Shown: one piece after another, positions 12,391-24,546 of the stretch
How the letters are laid out: the number at the start of each line of letters is the position of its first letter
Numbering within the stretch: position 1 is the stretch's first letter
NCBI GenBank assembly: GCA_029817715.1
Contig: JARUPY010000602.1
Span: forward strand, 265,501 to 329,500
DNA from: Melastoma dodecandrum
Lineage: Eukaryota; Streptophyta; Magnoliopsida; Myrtales; Melastomataceae
Reading direction: 5' to 3'
Length of the DNA: 64,000 bases
Notes under the pieces: model-generated
What the model was told of the DNA's origin: nothing
Databases searched by the model: none
Seen by the model: the letters and a program-made list of their open reading frames with translations, nothing else
Position numbers and translations under genes: made by a program

Positions 12391-12687
12391 TGTCAACGGA
12401 TATCCTTGGAATCTGCAGGTGAACAGAATAGAGAGAGTAGAAAGAAGAAGAGATGGGAGGAACATGGGCCATGTGTGGGCTTCGTTAGTTAAGAAGGCTT
12501 GTAAATAGAATTTGTGTTCAAGCCCATTATCTATAATGATATATATGTAACTAGTTACAGTTTGGAGTTTTCTAACAGAAGTAACAGAAGTAGTTCCTCT
12601 GTTCTTCATCTTCCAGAAGTCCCCTCTGTAACTGCTTCTCCGGTGGTGTGTTTGTTGCTTCCGGCAGAATCGTTGGACTTGCTCGCA
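12391..12687 (+). repeat. 3' LTR of copia element 2
   Basis: Starts TGTCAACGG right after the purine tract ending at 12390 and ends GCTCGCA at 12687, followed by the right CCTCT duplication at 12688-12692. The RNase H reading frame continues into the LTR. Confidence 0.93.
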
Positions 12688-12692
12688 CCTCT

Positions 12693-13630
12693 CCTTACTG
12701 CTCTCTCCGTAAGGATAAGATGATTTAATCGAAATTAATTATTTATCTTCCCCTAAAGAAGTAAATAATATTATTTATTTTGGTGAGGATCACCTCGTAC
12801 TCTTCCCTGACCTTCACTTTGAGCAAGTCCTAATGGGTCTCTTGGCTCCATCCTGCTATCTCCCTCGGGGATTACATCATCAGAATTGAATTCAAATGTT
12901 GGGAATGATCGTGAATGTAACCGATGAGCTTAACAAGGGAAGTTCCCCCGCATGGTGCCTTGGCTTCGTCATCTATCGACCCTGTCATGATGTCGTATAC
13001 ATATTTTTAAAAAGAGACAACATCAGTCCGTGCCAATTATTCATCCCCAAGCACTTGTTGTTGTCGTTCGTCTCCCGTTGCTCATATCCAAGGACATTAA
13101 CGGCTACGGCTGTTCAGCCCTCTGGACGCTCTTTCTCTCTCTTTCTTTCTCAACCATGTCCACCTTTCTTGGGTTAAGTTTGTTTTACTTTCTTTTGGGG
13201 GATCTCAAATGTAGTTGTTGGAACAATATTAGTTGTTAGTCTTGGATCCCAAGTGTTGATGGGTTAGATGGGCGTGGGAATATGGGCTCCCTGGGACTAC
13301 TAGGACTTTCCCAAGGGGACAGCCCAACCCACAATGCGAATCCATCCTGTTGGTTTGAGTAACATTCATTATGACTGACTGGGTGTTGGGTTGGAAGGGT
13401 GGTGGTTTGCCCAGGGCCGGCTGCAACCAAAGACTTAAACCCCCGCCCCCTCTTCCTCTTCGCCCCTCCGTGCTTCTTAGGTTTTTGCGGCGGTGGTTGT
13501 AGTTGGGGCCGGTTGCGTGTTTCCAAATTTTGGGGCCACCCCAACAACAACCCACCTCCTCCTCTCCATTTGATCTCTCCATCCATCCTCTTTGATTGGA
13601 TCCCCATTCCTTTCCCGTCTTTCCTTCGGA
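12693..13630. other. Intergenic and ADNT1 5' flank
   Basis: About 940 bp. The last 200 bp are C/T-rich and probably hold the ADNT1 promoter and leader. Short frames on both strands lack any family resemblance. Confidence 0.5.
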
Positions 13631-16159
13631 ATGGCTTCTGAAGAGAAAGCCGTGTCCTCCATCGTCAATTTGGCCGAGGAGGCTAAGCTCGCCCGGGAAG
13701 GTGTCTCTGTCAAGGCCCCCACCACCTATGCCCTCCTCAGCATTTGCAAGTCCCTCGTCGCCGGTGGCGTCGCCGGCGGAGTGTCCGTTCCCCCCTCCCT
13801 CCCCCCCCCCCCTCCTTACTTTACTTCTTTTTCCTAAATCCTAGGGATGATCTCACTCTTTCATTACGCCTTGGTGTTTACTCAGCTAACTCACTCCACT
13901 TCAACACTGCTTTTGACCATTCTCTCGTTGCAATTTTATTGTCCTCAGGGTTTTGGGGCACGTTGTTTTCATTTTCTGCACACATATTGTCCTGAGATTT
14001 TCATTTGAAGAATAGGCTCTTTCTAGTTTCTCTTTGTGTGGTTTTGAAGCCAAGTGATGTTGTCTCTCTACTTCATTCTCCCCTATTTTTGGAAGACCTC
14101 TAGTCACTCTGTTCTAACTTATCGTTCTTTGAGATTTCCTTTTAGTTCATTTTGGCTGAACTTGAGATACGTTTTCCTGTGCAGTTCACGAACTGCGGTG
14201 GCCCCTTTGGAACGACTGAAGATTTTGCTACAGGTTCAGAATCCCCATAGTATAAAGTATAACGGAACTGTTCAGGGGCTAAAATACATCTGGAGGACAG
14301 AAGGATTCCGTGGATTGTTTAAAGGCAATGGTACTAACTGTGCTCGAATTGTTCCCAACTCGGCAGTCAAGTTTTTCAGCTACGAGCAAGCTTCCAGGTA
14401 TGATCATTCATTAGTTTTGAGTTTGATTTCACTTTTGTGGCTAGTAATGTCCATTTAGTCGTGATCCTGAGAGGGCACTTGGTTTGCATTTTGCCTTATC
14501 TTGTAAACTAGATACTTTGAGGGATCCTCTTCTCTGCTTGTGATTGTGCCTTACGTATCCTCTCCCTTCATCTATCACTCACGCTAATTTGATCCCGATT
14601 TGTTCGCAGGGGTATACTGTTTCTATACCGTCAACAAACTGACAATGGTAAGTTTATGGACCTCTATCATGTCATAGTCAGTTTAGATTACCCTGGTCTT
14701 GATTTATAGGAAAAGAGAATAGCTGCAGATTATCATTGTTTCTGTTTTGGCCATCCACTATTACAAATTCTCAAATTGTTATTCGAGACTTATACTTGAA
14801 CCTACTTTCATCTCTCACCATAATAAATCACGTTGTGTGCCTCCTAAAAGAGATCTGTGCTTTTATCTTTTAGATGAGACCTTTTTTCTGGAAACATGTG
14901 GGAGCATTGATATTGTTTTTCATTTATATTCTTCTGATAAGGCAAATTTATATCTGCTTTGGTCTTTGGTGATGGGGTTGGAGAAGTATGGCCATTTTCA
15001 CTGTGTAGATATAAGTGGAGGGTGGCAATCTTAACATCCCTTATCTCTGTATCATGCAGAGGATGCTCAGCTCACTCCTCTTTTACGTCTTGGGGCCGGA
15101 GCTTGTGCTGGGATAATAGCAATGTCCGCTACCTACCCGATGGACATGGTCCGAGGAAGGCTAACCGTGCAGGTACCAATCTAGGTTACTTTTTTTCAGT
15201 TTCTTGTTTCATTACCTGGTAGAATGAGGATCTGTTTATATAACTGCAAATTGGTGGGTGTTGGAACTTTTCCATGTGGCTTCTCCTATGGCTTCTCACT
15301 TCAATGCAATCATTTTTTTCCTCCTGCGTTTGCAGACTGATAAGTCACCCTATCAATATAGAGGTATGGTCCATGCCCTTTCAACGGTTCTTCGTGAAGA
15401 AGGTCCACGGGCTTTGTACAAGGGATGGCTTCCATCTGTTATTGGAGTAGTGAGTAACCTTATCATTATTATGTAATCACATCAATACATATGTCTACTG
15501 AGTTTGTGACTGTTTTCTTTAAGGAGCTTTTAAGTTTCAATTGTTTCTTGTTGCTCGTCTGGTTTGTTGTTTGGAAGGCCTAGCCAATTTCAATTTACCT
15601 AGAAGTAGCTATAATGCTTTTATTTATTTGCAGGTTCCGTATGTAGGCCTCAATTTTGCTGTCTATGAATCTCTCAAGGACTGGCTCATTAATAGTAGAC
15701 CATTTGGACTGGTAGACAGTTCTGAGTTGAGTGTAACTACAAGGCTAGCTTGCGGAGCTGTTGCTGGAACCATTGGCCAAACTGTGGCGTATCCTCTTGA
15801 TGTGATAAGGAGAAGAATGCAAATGGTTGGGTGGAAGGATGCTGCTTCTGTTATAACTGGCGATGGTAGGAAGGTAGCACCCGAGTACACCGGTATGGTT
15901 GATGCATTCAGGAAAACCGTTCAGTACGAGGGATTTGGAGCATTGTACAAGGGTTTAGTTCCAAATTCTGTTAAGGTCAGTCTTGTTTTATCTTGTACCA
16001 ATTCTTCCCTCGGTGTAGTTTGTTACGAGGATCTGTGGGATCTCCGTCTAAGTGCTGCTCATTTGTTTTATTCAGGTTGTTCCGTCGATAGCAATTGCAT
16101 TTGTTACCTATGAGGTCGTGAAAGATATTTTAGGAGTTGAAATTCGAATTTCGGATTGA
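13631..16159 (+). CDS. ADNT1: Adenine nucleotide transporter ADNT1 (mitochondrial carrier family)
   Basis: Seven exons: 13631-13782, 14185-14397, 14610-14647, 15060-15172, 15336-15449, 15634-15975 and 16076-16159. They sum to 1,056 bp, giving 351 aa with consistent GT-AG phases; Arabidopsis ADNT1 is about 352 aa. The three carrier signatures are visible as APLERLK, YPMDMVRGR and YPLDVIRRR, one per ~100-residue repeat. The ends match ADNT1: an N terminus with NLAEEAKLAREGV and a C terminus GVEIRISD. ADNT1 exchanges AMP/ADP/ATP across the inner mitochondrial membrane of growing tissues. Exon 1 ends with a weak donor (GTCCGT) just before a long C-run. No frame breaks. Confidence 0.95.
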
Positions 16160-16870
16160 AGACATGGGGGAGTTTGGCACACTTCAGAACGGTGATATTT
16201 TCATTTTGGTAGGGGTGATGGCTAAAGCAGGACGTGGAAATTTCCTCCTTTTAGTTTTATCTATGGGAAGTGAGTCTTAAGGGGCATCCGTGATTGTTCT
16301 CCCCCTTTAGTTTATTGTGATCTTGCTGAAGCTGTTCTACTGTTGTTCTCTTTTAAGAGAGATGTTTGTCAATAAGGATCCCCCCAAGGAATAAGACAGA
16401 AACACATAGGATTGCCCTCTTGTATCAGGAATGCTTTTGTTTCTGATAAAAGATTGCTTCCCTCTTACTTCTGCTCTTCAACCATTGAATATCTAACATT
16501 TTGTTCCTGTGAAGTCTGAAATCTTGTCAACTCTTTGTCAATGCAAGCCCCGAAGATACCCCGAGAAAAGAGTGCAAAATTATGCTTTTTTATATGTTCA
16601 GGGTTGCCTGAATTAGTTGGGCAAATTCAACTCCACAAGTATTTCTCACGGAAGCTCCGAATCAGAGACATGGCCAGGTGATGATCCCTTAACCCTTGGA
16701 CTCATTGCCAACAACTGTGTCTCGGAATTCATTCTCATGTTGCGGCGTGTCGGAGTTCCCTGTAGAGGTCGTACTGATTTGCTTCTCGGGGTTCCTGCTA
16801 AACCGAATCCCCAACGACAATATCATATGTTATTCGAGAAATTCGAGTGACTGTCACGTTTTCAAAATAT
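16160..16870. other. Convergent 3' flanks of ADNT1 and the pseudokinase
   Basis: About 700 bp between two converging genes. It should contain both 3' UTRs. No separate gene seen. Confidence 0.5.
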
Positions 16871-18787
16871 TCAAGAAGCGACGAGAAGAAAACTACCTGG
16901 TTGTTTGCTGAGTTTCACATTCACTTCCGATGACTTCTTCAAAATAACCAAGTTCTTGAGTGAATGCACTAGTGAAATCTGCTTCTTCTCTGTCGGCGAG
17001 GGCAGTGGATCATCTATCACAGGAGCGCTTTCATCCTCACAGACCGACGCCCCTTCGCTACCTGATTCTGAACTCTCCCTCAGGCATTCCCTTGTTTTCT
17101 CCCTTTCCACCACTCTGTATGCAAACATCTGGAACGGGATTTCTGTCACTTGCGATGAGTTGGGGTTGTCCCAGGAAGGGAATTCCCTCAGGAGCCTCTG
17201 TTCGATGTCACAGTAGTCGGTTACTGGCATCGGTGGGTCGGATTGGCTACTGTGATAGCGCTTCACATAACGGAGAATCCTACATATGGATAAGAAGATT
17301 GGCCTCTAATTCGGATCGCCATGCCAGCACCTTTTCGTCAGGCTGGTGAGGTACTTCAGGGTGTGAAATGGGAACAGAGGCCTTTCCCCGGCCCTTATGT
17401 TCCTCGGCATTTTATCGCCCTGAAGATGCGTGTCTTCGAAGGGAACTTTCCCAGTAAGCAGCTCGAAACAGATCATTCCAAAGCCGTACACATCGGACTT
17501 CTCAGTATACTTCATGTTGTTCTTGCTGCTCAACATCTCTTCTTGCTCGGCGAGAACCTCGGGTGATGACCAAATGAATTGAAGGGCCCCATTACGAGGC
17601 GAAGAGACCTTGTGAGAAGTGTTCCCTCAGGATGTTAGCCCAAATCCCGAAACCTTCGCATGGAGGTACCCTTCTGTCGAACTTCCTCTGGCCTTCACGA
17701 GCACGTGAGAAGGATCGAGATTCCCATGGCAGATCTTTTTCGAGTGGAGGTACTCCATTCCCCGGGCAATCTGCAGCATCAAATCGACAGCTACAGGTAG
17801 AGAAAACGGGATCCTCTTCTTCGGGCCACAGATCTCTTTGATGTAGCTGCCTAGGTCCCTGCCCATGAGTTCTGTCACTAGGAAGCACTCTTTCCTCTCT
17901 ATGTCAGCAAAGCTACAGAGCAAATGCAGTATGTTCGGGTGACAGAGGGGATGCAAGGTGTTGATCTCGGATATGAGGGAATCGCTAATCCCGAAAATGT
18001 GTCGGAGGACAAAGTTTTCTCCCAACCAATGAATCTCCTTGAACTGGCCATTGTCCAGTCTCCAATTCACCTGGTAGTCCTTCGACCCTACAAGGACAGA
18101 ACTCGGTAACAGTTTCGCGTCCGAATGATGGTCCCCTATCTCTAAATCTCTCGCTAGGAGGTCAATGATTAGGTGCTCGTACTTGGTAGCGCCCTGGATG
18201 CCTCTTCCCCTGACCTTGCGAAGAAGAGCCCATCTGTCCTCCTTTCTAACTTCATCCATTCGGTTTCCGATCTCCTCATTCACAAGGTATTGCATCCCAA
18301 ACTTCCATTGGAACAGCCTCGGGTCCTTCCACTCTTTCTGGTACTTGTTGGAGTACAAAATCCTCCTCTTCTGCATGTCATCGCTGTCCGAACCAGAGAT
18401 TTCCCCGGCGATCTCGATGGCTTCGATCACCACGGGGATGCAACAAAGGAGGTTGTGAATGTGGAAATGGACGCAGTCGGTGTTCTGATAGAGGAGGATG
18501 GCCTTGGCAGACCAATCCTTGCAGTCCAAGCTCGTCTTGACGTAAGCCTCAGCCTCCTTGAAGAGACGGTGGAGCTCCTTGAGAGGCTGCTCTAGGATCT
18601 TCCATTTCGTGTTCTTCTCATCGTACCGGAGTTGGAGCCTCATCTCCCCGGAGAGAGTATCGTAAGCGCGGGTCAACATGTCAAACAATAAGCAACATTG
18701 GCTTTGATTGACGAGGATGTTGTCACGGAAGACCATCAATGACTTGAGGCTTCCTAGGACCTCGCCGATCTGCCGGAATTGGTCCAT
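16871..18787 (-). pseudogene. DUF1221-protein kinase-like gene (pseudokinase family) with two in-frame stops
   Basis: One intronless frame of 639 codons from the ATG at 18787 to a stop at 16871-16873, interrupted by TGA at 17627-17629 and TAG at 17306-17308; the frame is otherwise kept throughout. Residues 1 to about 215 match the plant DUF1221 domain (start MDQFRQIGEVLGSL), followed by a kinase-like domain. The HRD motif is replaced by HGNL (about residue 354) and DFG by SGFG (about 380), as in relatives I recall (At1g64300, At5g41730), so this family is probably catalytically dead by nature. The TGA falls in the activation-segment region. The TAG sits just before the conserved RP.F of subdomain XI, where Gln is common, so CAG to TAG is likely. 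Without readthrough the product is 386 aa. Recent pseudogene, sequence error or recoding are all possible. Confidence 0.85.
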
Positions 18788-19381
18788 CCAGGAGATTTCA
18801 CCCTACCAATCAATCCCCCCTGTATTCCTTCTTCTTCGAGTATCCCGCAGGCAATGTCAATGTCGATGGCAATGGAAATGACAGTGAAAAGGAGGAATCG
18901 GGGGAAAAAGGTCTCTCTTGCTGTTCTATATTCCTAGAAAAAGAAAAGGAAAAAGAAAAGAGAATCCATGAGGAGGAGGAGGAGGGAGAGAGTCTTCTCC
19001 GAGATCTTCGTGGGGCAATTGAATAGGGAATGAAACCATTTGACAGGTGGGGTGGTATGGGCTTGTTCCAGACATTCTTTCAAATTCAATCTTCTTTCAT
19101 AAACCCATCCATGCATTGACTCCCTCCTCAACCGCGTTTTCCCTCCAAAATTATTCTGGCTTTTCGGAGTCATTCCCCCCCGAAAACAAAGGCCGTCCCT
19201 TCCATTCTTTGCAATCCATCCGAGGCTGTATTTGGGTCCATTTTTCTTTTCTATAAAAGAATTGTCCTACTTCCTTGTGAATAAACCCACTTGGCAGCAT
19301 GTTTGATGCACATCCTAACTCTTCCACGTCTTCCAAGTTGGAGCAGCGTCAGAGGTAAGACTTTGAAGTATTGCAAAAGGT
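18788..19381. other. Spacer upstream of the pseudokinase gene
   Basis: About 590 bp between two minus-strand genes. It contains A/G-rich tracts near 18935-18995 that probably belong to the pseudokinase promoter or leader. No coding signal. Confidence 0.5.
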
Positions 19382-22234
19382 TTATCCACCATCCTCCGTC
19401 ACCACCGGTGAGTATCCCCTCCCCCTCAAGCGTCTCTCATGTAAACCGTACTTAACAACTTCGTACAAGGACACCACAATCCCAACAGATGGGCCTGCTC
19501 TTGCCGTCCGCGCTCCTACTCCAGCAAAAAGTCCCCTCATCCCTCCATCTCTGCATAACCACAAATAGTGACAAACATTTCCATAAGAATAGCCCCCACA
19601 AAAATAACAAAGAAAGAACATAACATATCTGCAGCAATATAAAATTCTCAAAATGTCCCCTATCCCAGTTGTTATCTGACAGTAGAATCTGTCCCAATAA
19701 ACGCTAGCAACAACCATGTTTAAGTTCTACTAGACAAAACCTCTTTCAAAGACCAGTCACAACACAGAAACCTAGAGTAAGATACGGGGTTCATCTCTTC
19801 CAGCAACTGGGTCAAATCATACCTCCAACAGCAGAATCCCCACAAAGGACAGATATCCTCTATAATCCCTATATGGTATGGTGTAGTGTCTAACAAAAAA
19901 CCACCTCTGAAAATGACCTCATACTCAATGCCAGAGAAGTCATTACTCATTCTAATTTCACTGCCACTAAAGCTTCACAAGCCTTCCCTCCTGAGGGAGC
20001 TATCTCACTAAAGCTAGCTCCGCATACAAATTTAAAATCAATGGGCGAGTGAAGTTGCAACGAAAGATCATACCTCCATATTTCTACAAGAGTTTGTCTA
20101 GTTCTCAGCTTCAAGGCCCTCGTTGGATCCTTCTATTCATCATTCCAAATAAGCAAAGCCAAGGAACTCAAAATAAAGCAGTAGTATTTTAAAGAATTTT
20201 CCAATTAGGTTCTAGAGGAGACCTCTATCTGCCTCCTGGTCCTCGCCACATCCAGTGGACAAGTAGCCGCAGCCGCTAAGACTCCAGATATAAAACCAGC
20301 TGCAAAGTTTGCATAGAGCACCCTGGCTGCACTTCCTTCACTTGGGACAGTTTCCAAAATCATCCACCGCATCTACACAAAAAGAGATAAAAGCAAACAA
20401 CTGTTGCACTAGCTTGAATCAGAAAGATCTCGGTACACCCAGAAATAAATGAATGGAAACAGCTTACTGGCTCGAGAGTTGACCAGCAGATAGCTGAAAA
20501 AGGAACGTCACGAGCTAGCTGGGCTCCAAGACCAGTCCACAAGATCCGATACTTTGACACTGTTCCAAAATATTATATAGTTATATGTCAAGGTAAGATG
20601 CCTTCCACATTCTCCCAATCTGTTAATACTACCATGTCCCCAGGAGAAGATATTCTCTTGATAGTTGTACGAGAGCACTCACAACTATTATGATTGTTTG
20701 AACTCATTACTGGTTTAACAACTTCAAGCAATGTGCTCCACATTCCTGAGGGCTTTGGACCATTTTTAACTTCTTTAAACGCCTGAAATCACAAATGATC
20801 CAAAAAAAACAAAACAAAACCTTGGTATCCTACAAGCTTCTGACGGACATCTTTAGACTCGTTTCATTATTGGCAACTTACAACACCTCTTAAAAATATA
20901 ATAGTTTAGCAGAAAGAAACCTGCATGCGTGTCCTTGCCAATTCAATAGGGTAGCAAGAAATACATGCTAATGTGCGTGCTGCAGAGCCAGCGAGGAGAG
21001 AAACATAAGGTGTAAAGCTGGGCAGACTTTTATTTGTGAAATCCTCCATGACATTTCTGAAGATATCATAGCATGGAAGGTATATTCCTACCTTATAAGA
21101 TTAAATAACAAAGTCATAAACCTCAGTCAGAAATGTAAAAATGAGAAATCCATCAACATCAAAACAAATAACTTACGGTTGGCACTGCCAAAGCTAAGCT
21201 AGCATAAGTCCCCCTCCAGAGTCTTGAAACTCCTTCCTAAAGCAGAAAATACCAACGGAGATATTGACAGGAATAATTTTGCCAAAGACACAGAAAACCA
21301 GCCACCGAAATCTCAAGTATTTCAGGAAATACGACAAGATAAAACGGAAAACAGCACCATAGCATCATCACCTAACTAATGCAAAAATAACAGCCTAATA
21401 TTAGATTAAGATAACTTCTTTTTTAAGAAAAAGAAACCGCTACCCTTTGAAAACAGATAAGAGCTAGTACCGTTGCATGACAAAGACTTGAACACATTCT
21501 GCAATGCTCGTGGTTTGATATCTACTGCGCCTATGACTCTGAGTTCTTACTCAGACCTAAACTTAAAAGAAATCTAAACAGACTAACCTGGCGAATTATT
21601 TTGTAGAACACATCGAGTGTTCCCTTGTATTGACCACACTCGGGCCGGCAAACAGCTTCTCTGTCAATGAGGGCACGCGCGCAATATGGATAACCTCTCA
21701 AGTCCGGCAGCATCTAATTGCAGTCAGGAAACAAAAAGGTCAATGACCGGAGTCTCATTATAATCGAAGACGGGAAAATAGATGGGAGCGGATGTTCTCA
21801 CATCCAAGGAAGGCATGCTGCAAACCCCCTTGGGTGGAAATCCGGCAGCTTGAGCCTGCAATCTGGTCTGCGACCACAAGACCAGAACCGACGACGATGG
21901 AAAGGGTCAGCAGACAAAAAAAAAAACTAGCATCTTTGAGAAGCTCATTTGCTAGTAAAATTACAATCACTAGCATATAAAAAAAATTTGAATTAATATG
22001 CATCCTTGTGCTCAGAAGGGCAGCATCTGGGGATAGCTAACAGCCGCAGAAAGCCCAAAAGACATACGAGTGTATGAATGATATAATTTCGATAGGGAGG
22101 GCGACCTTGGCAACATCCAGAGGATTAACGAGAAGGGCAGAGAGAAGGGCAGCACCAGCAGCGGAGATGGCCCTCTCCCCGATACCCAATTCCAACTCAA
22201 CCCGCTCAGCCGATCTATCATCAGCAATCGCCAT
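19382..22234 (-). CDS. Mitochondrial carrier, SLC25A39/40 (MTM1)-like
   Basis: Ten exons on the minus strand: 22106-22234, 21802-21867, 21588-21713, 21177-21236, 20921-21091, 20683-20782, 20468-20559, 20223-20372, 20074-20132 and 19382-19550. They total 1,122 bp (373 aa) with matching phases. Carrier signatures: NPLDVAK (exon 1), YPIELARTR (exon 5), CPLDVARTRRQ (exon 8). The stretches YKGTLDVFYKIIRQ and WTGLGAQLARDVPFSAICW identify the SLC25A39/40 clade; Arabidopsis relatives are At2g46320 and MTM1 (At4g27940). In animals SLC25A39/40 import glutathione into mitochondria, and yeast Mtm1 affects Mn-SOD metallation and iron homeostasis; the plant substrate is inferred. A C-terminal tail after VVKYGLHE is slightly longer than in Arabidopsis. 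No frame lesions. Confidence 0.93.
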
Positions 22235-23639
22235 CGCCTCCGGAGGAGGAGATTCAAGCTGTCTGAAGCAATGAAACGTCGGTTGCGTGGCTGGTAGGAA
22301 TGCCTGATTCGTGTCTTACGGTCGGTTAAATTTTTAACTCTTCTTTTCGAAAAATCTCAAGGCCACTTACCACATAGACCAAATCTATACTTAGTGTCGT
22401 ATCCAAAATATAGGTCAGAGGGTCACAAAGCTTAAAACTGTGAGTTATGGGGTTCCGCCCTTACAGGCCGAACACCCTCCAAAAAGAGGCGTATGCCACT
22501 TTATGCAACGAGCACACGGTATTCTTTAGTAAAAGGCGAAAGAATAGTTCGCTATGCGCTCATTGCGTGGCTGCGTGGCTCTTACCGGTGGCCCGATGGG
22601 CTCTTTATAGGAGTCTGGGAGAAGCCGTTCTTGGGATTAAGCGGTGTGGGACTCCAGCACATGAGGAGCAAAGCAGAAGGCCATCATCCTTCCACCTCCC
22701 CTTGTTTCCGACTTCCCACCGCTAGCCCACGTCCTCAAAATAGTTGTTTTCGCTCTATTGGGAGATCCTCATGTTTGTAAATGCCCCGTTTTTTAATCAC
22801 CAAATCAAGGATCGGTATCCCCACTCTTATATAAAAGGAACACCTCCGCTTTGACAGTGAACTCAAAGCTTCCGGGAGGGATCGTCTCATATTACCAGCA
22901 CAACCAAACCAGTCCATTATTATGGAAGGATTAACTCCATGGCTGAAGTGCCATTTGGTTCAGACAGCTCACGACGAAAACCAGAGGATGAAGAACATGA
23001 CTGAACCCGACAGCTACCTGGCTAGCAGTGGTTAGGGAGGAGCTCAATGGCCAAGGTGTGTTGCGAGGTGATGCCAAAGTCCTGACGATGTTAACTGTTG
23101 ATACACCTTTATATAGATTTGGTGTTGGGTGGGTGGGGGGATAGGTTGAGAAATGCTAAAGTAGCTCATCCCATGCCATTTCACTACATCCAATGTCTGT
23201 TATCACTTGACTTCATCTTAATATTCGATCAGCTTCATTCCATTTGTTTGGATTGAATAAGGCCTTGGAAAAAGCCAGTAACAAGGTCAGCCCTATCCCA
23301 ACTCCCCCACATAACATGAATTGGAAAGCATGCCTTTGATTACAAGAGGGACAAAAACATCTTCATCCTTCGTCCACTCCTTACCAAACAAAACACGTTA
23401 TTCCTCCATATGACAAATACTCGGTTGGGTTGATACCAACCCCGATCTGGAGGCAGGGTCACATGAGGAGTGTATCCCATCCTCAGTTCAAGCCGAGAGA
23501 GATGATTAGACCTCCTCAGTTAGTCCTTTTTAGGCTTTTCTTGCCTTAACAAACTACCGATGGTTGATTAGTCATAGTTACTTCCTAATAATCAACAAAC
23601 CGCCCACGCATCATTCTCCTTGAAGTAATTGTCGACGTC

Positions 23640-24130
23640 CCACCTGCAATACCCAACAATATCTATTCCTCCTCCCCCCGACATCCCTCTGGCTTAACTC
23701 ATCAGCGGCAGCCGGAGAAATTCATAAGGTAACCAGGATCAAACAAGCGCCGCTTCCACCACCTCGTCCCCTGCCACATCCTGCCCCAACTGGAACTGGA
23801 ACCTCAGGACCAATGTCGGACTAGGCATGTCGTGTGTCTCGGCCTCCTTGGCGGGTTAAAACTGGTCTTCACTCCCGAGATCAGTGAGCCGCAGTCGATG
23901 GTGAATTACACCTAGGAAGGGCGATGACCACCTTCCTCTTCCAGGAATCGGGGATGCATATCTCATTAACAAACTTGTTTGAACCTGAGGAATCGTTGAG
24001 GGAGATCCTGATGACTCTCCTGGGGGTGAGGGTACGATGCTCGGTATATTTGGATAGACTGCGGAGGCAAACAGCAGTGCAGAAGGAATGATAGTCTAAA
24101 AGGAAGCACTCCCGGGTGTTGGAATCCCCT
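23640..24130 (-). pseudogene. Possible degraded coding sequence, unidentified
   Basis: Minus-strand translation from about 24130 gives a cysteine-, arginine- and serine-containing stretch of about 75 residues without stops (including ECFLLDYHSFCTAVCLRSL). This is followed by a stop-containing region and a second protein-like patch around 23650. I do not recognise the family. No start, splice sites or full frame can be proposed, so it may be chance. Confidence 0.25.
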
Positions 24131-24303
24131 CCCTGTATTATAGGAGGATCAGTATCCCTTACTTCCTCCTCTTTTATCTAACATATAACCTCAAAGGTTA
24201 TATGTAGTCGGGGCTTGGGCTCACTTTTCCAAATGCCTCAAACCAAACAAAGCTTCCCATCCGTCTTCCCTTACTTCCGACGCCACACACCACTTAGGAA
24301 ATA

Positions 24304-24330
<27 letters not shown>
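24304..24330. repeat. (CT)n microsatellite
   Basis: About 13 uninterrupted CT units. Confidence 0.9.
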
Positions 24331-24335
<5 letters not shown>

Positions 24336-24546
24336 GGTTTTGGTGGTAAGAAGAATTTTAGGCCTGAATTCCGAAAACAAGTTTAGGTTCTGCTTTTTCG
24401 AACTCTGTTAAAGTCTTAAGTTTTAATCCTGGTCTTTGTAACACTATTTTTCGAACACGTCTCCCCTTTCCCTAATGTGGTCTCTGGCAAAATGAAATCG
24501 TATCTACAAAATATAAGCACCAAAACGAGACAGATCCGAGAAAATG

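Larger units (their letters stand above)
7659..12687 (+). mobile_element. Ty1-copia LTR retrotransposon 2, comparatively young
   Basis: A 5,029-bp insertion with two 297-bp LTRs that both begin TGTCAACGG and end in CA. The primer binding site TGGTATCAGAGC (7956-7967) is a perfect match to the usual plant copia sequence, the polypurine tract GAGGGAGAG precedes the 3' LTR, and there is an exact CCTCT target duplication. By eye the LTRs differ at only about six positions, all transitions (about 2%). All coding domains are present, but stops and frameshifts break the polyprotein. Confidence 0.95.
22235..24546. other. Long intergenic region, with a possible coding relic
   Basis: About 2.3 kb. It includes the 5' flank of the carrier gene, a (CT)n run at 24304-24330 and, near 23630-24130, a stretch that reads in parts like protein on the minus strand (listed separately). 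Nothing else recognisable. Confidence 0.5.

Noticed and set aside
22447..22780. Overlapping plus-strand ORFs of about 90 codons
   Set aside because: No family resemblance, no exon signals, composition like surrounding DNA.
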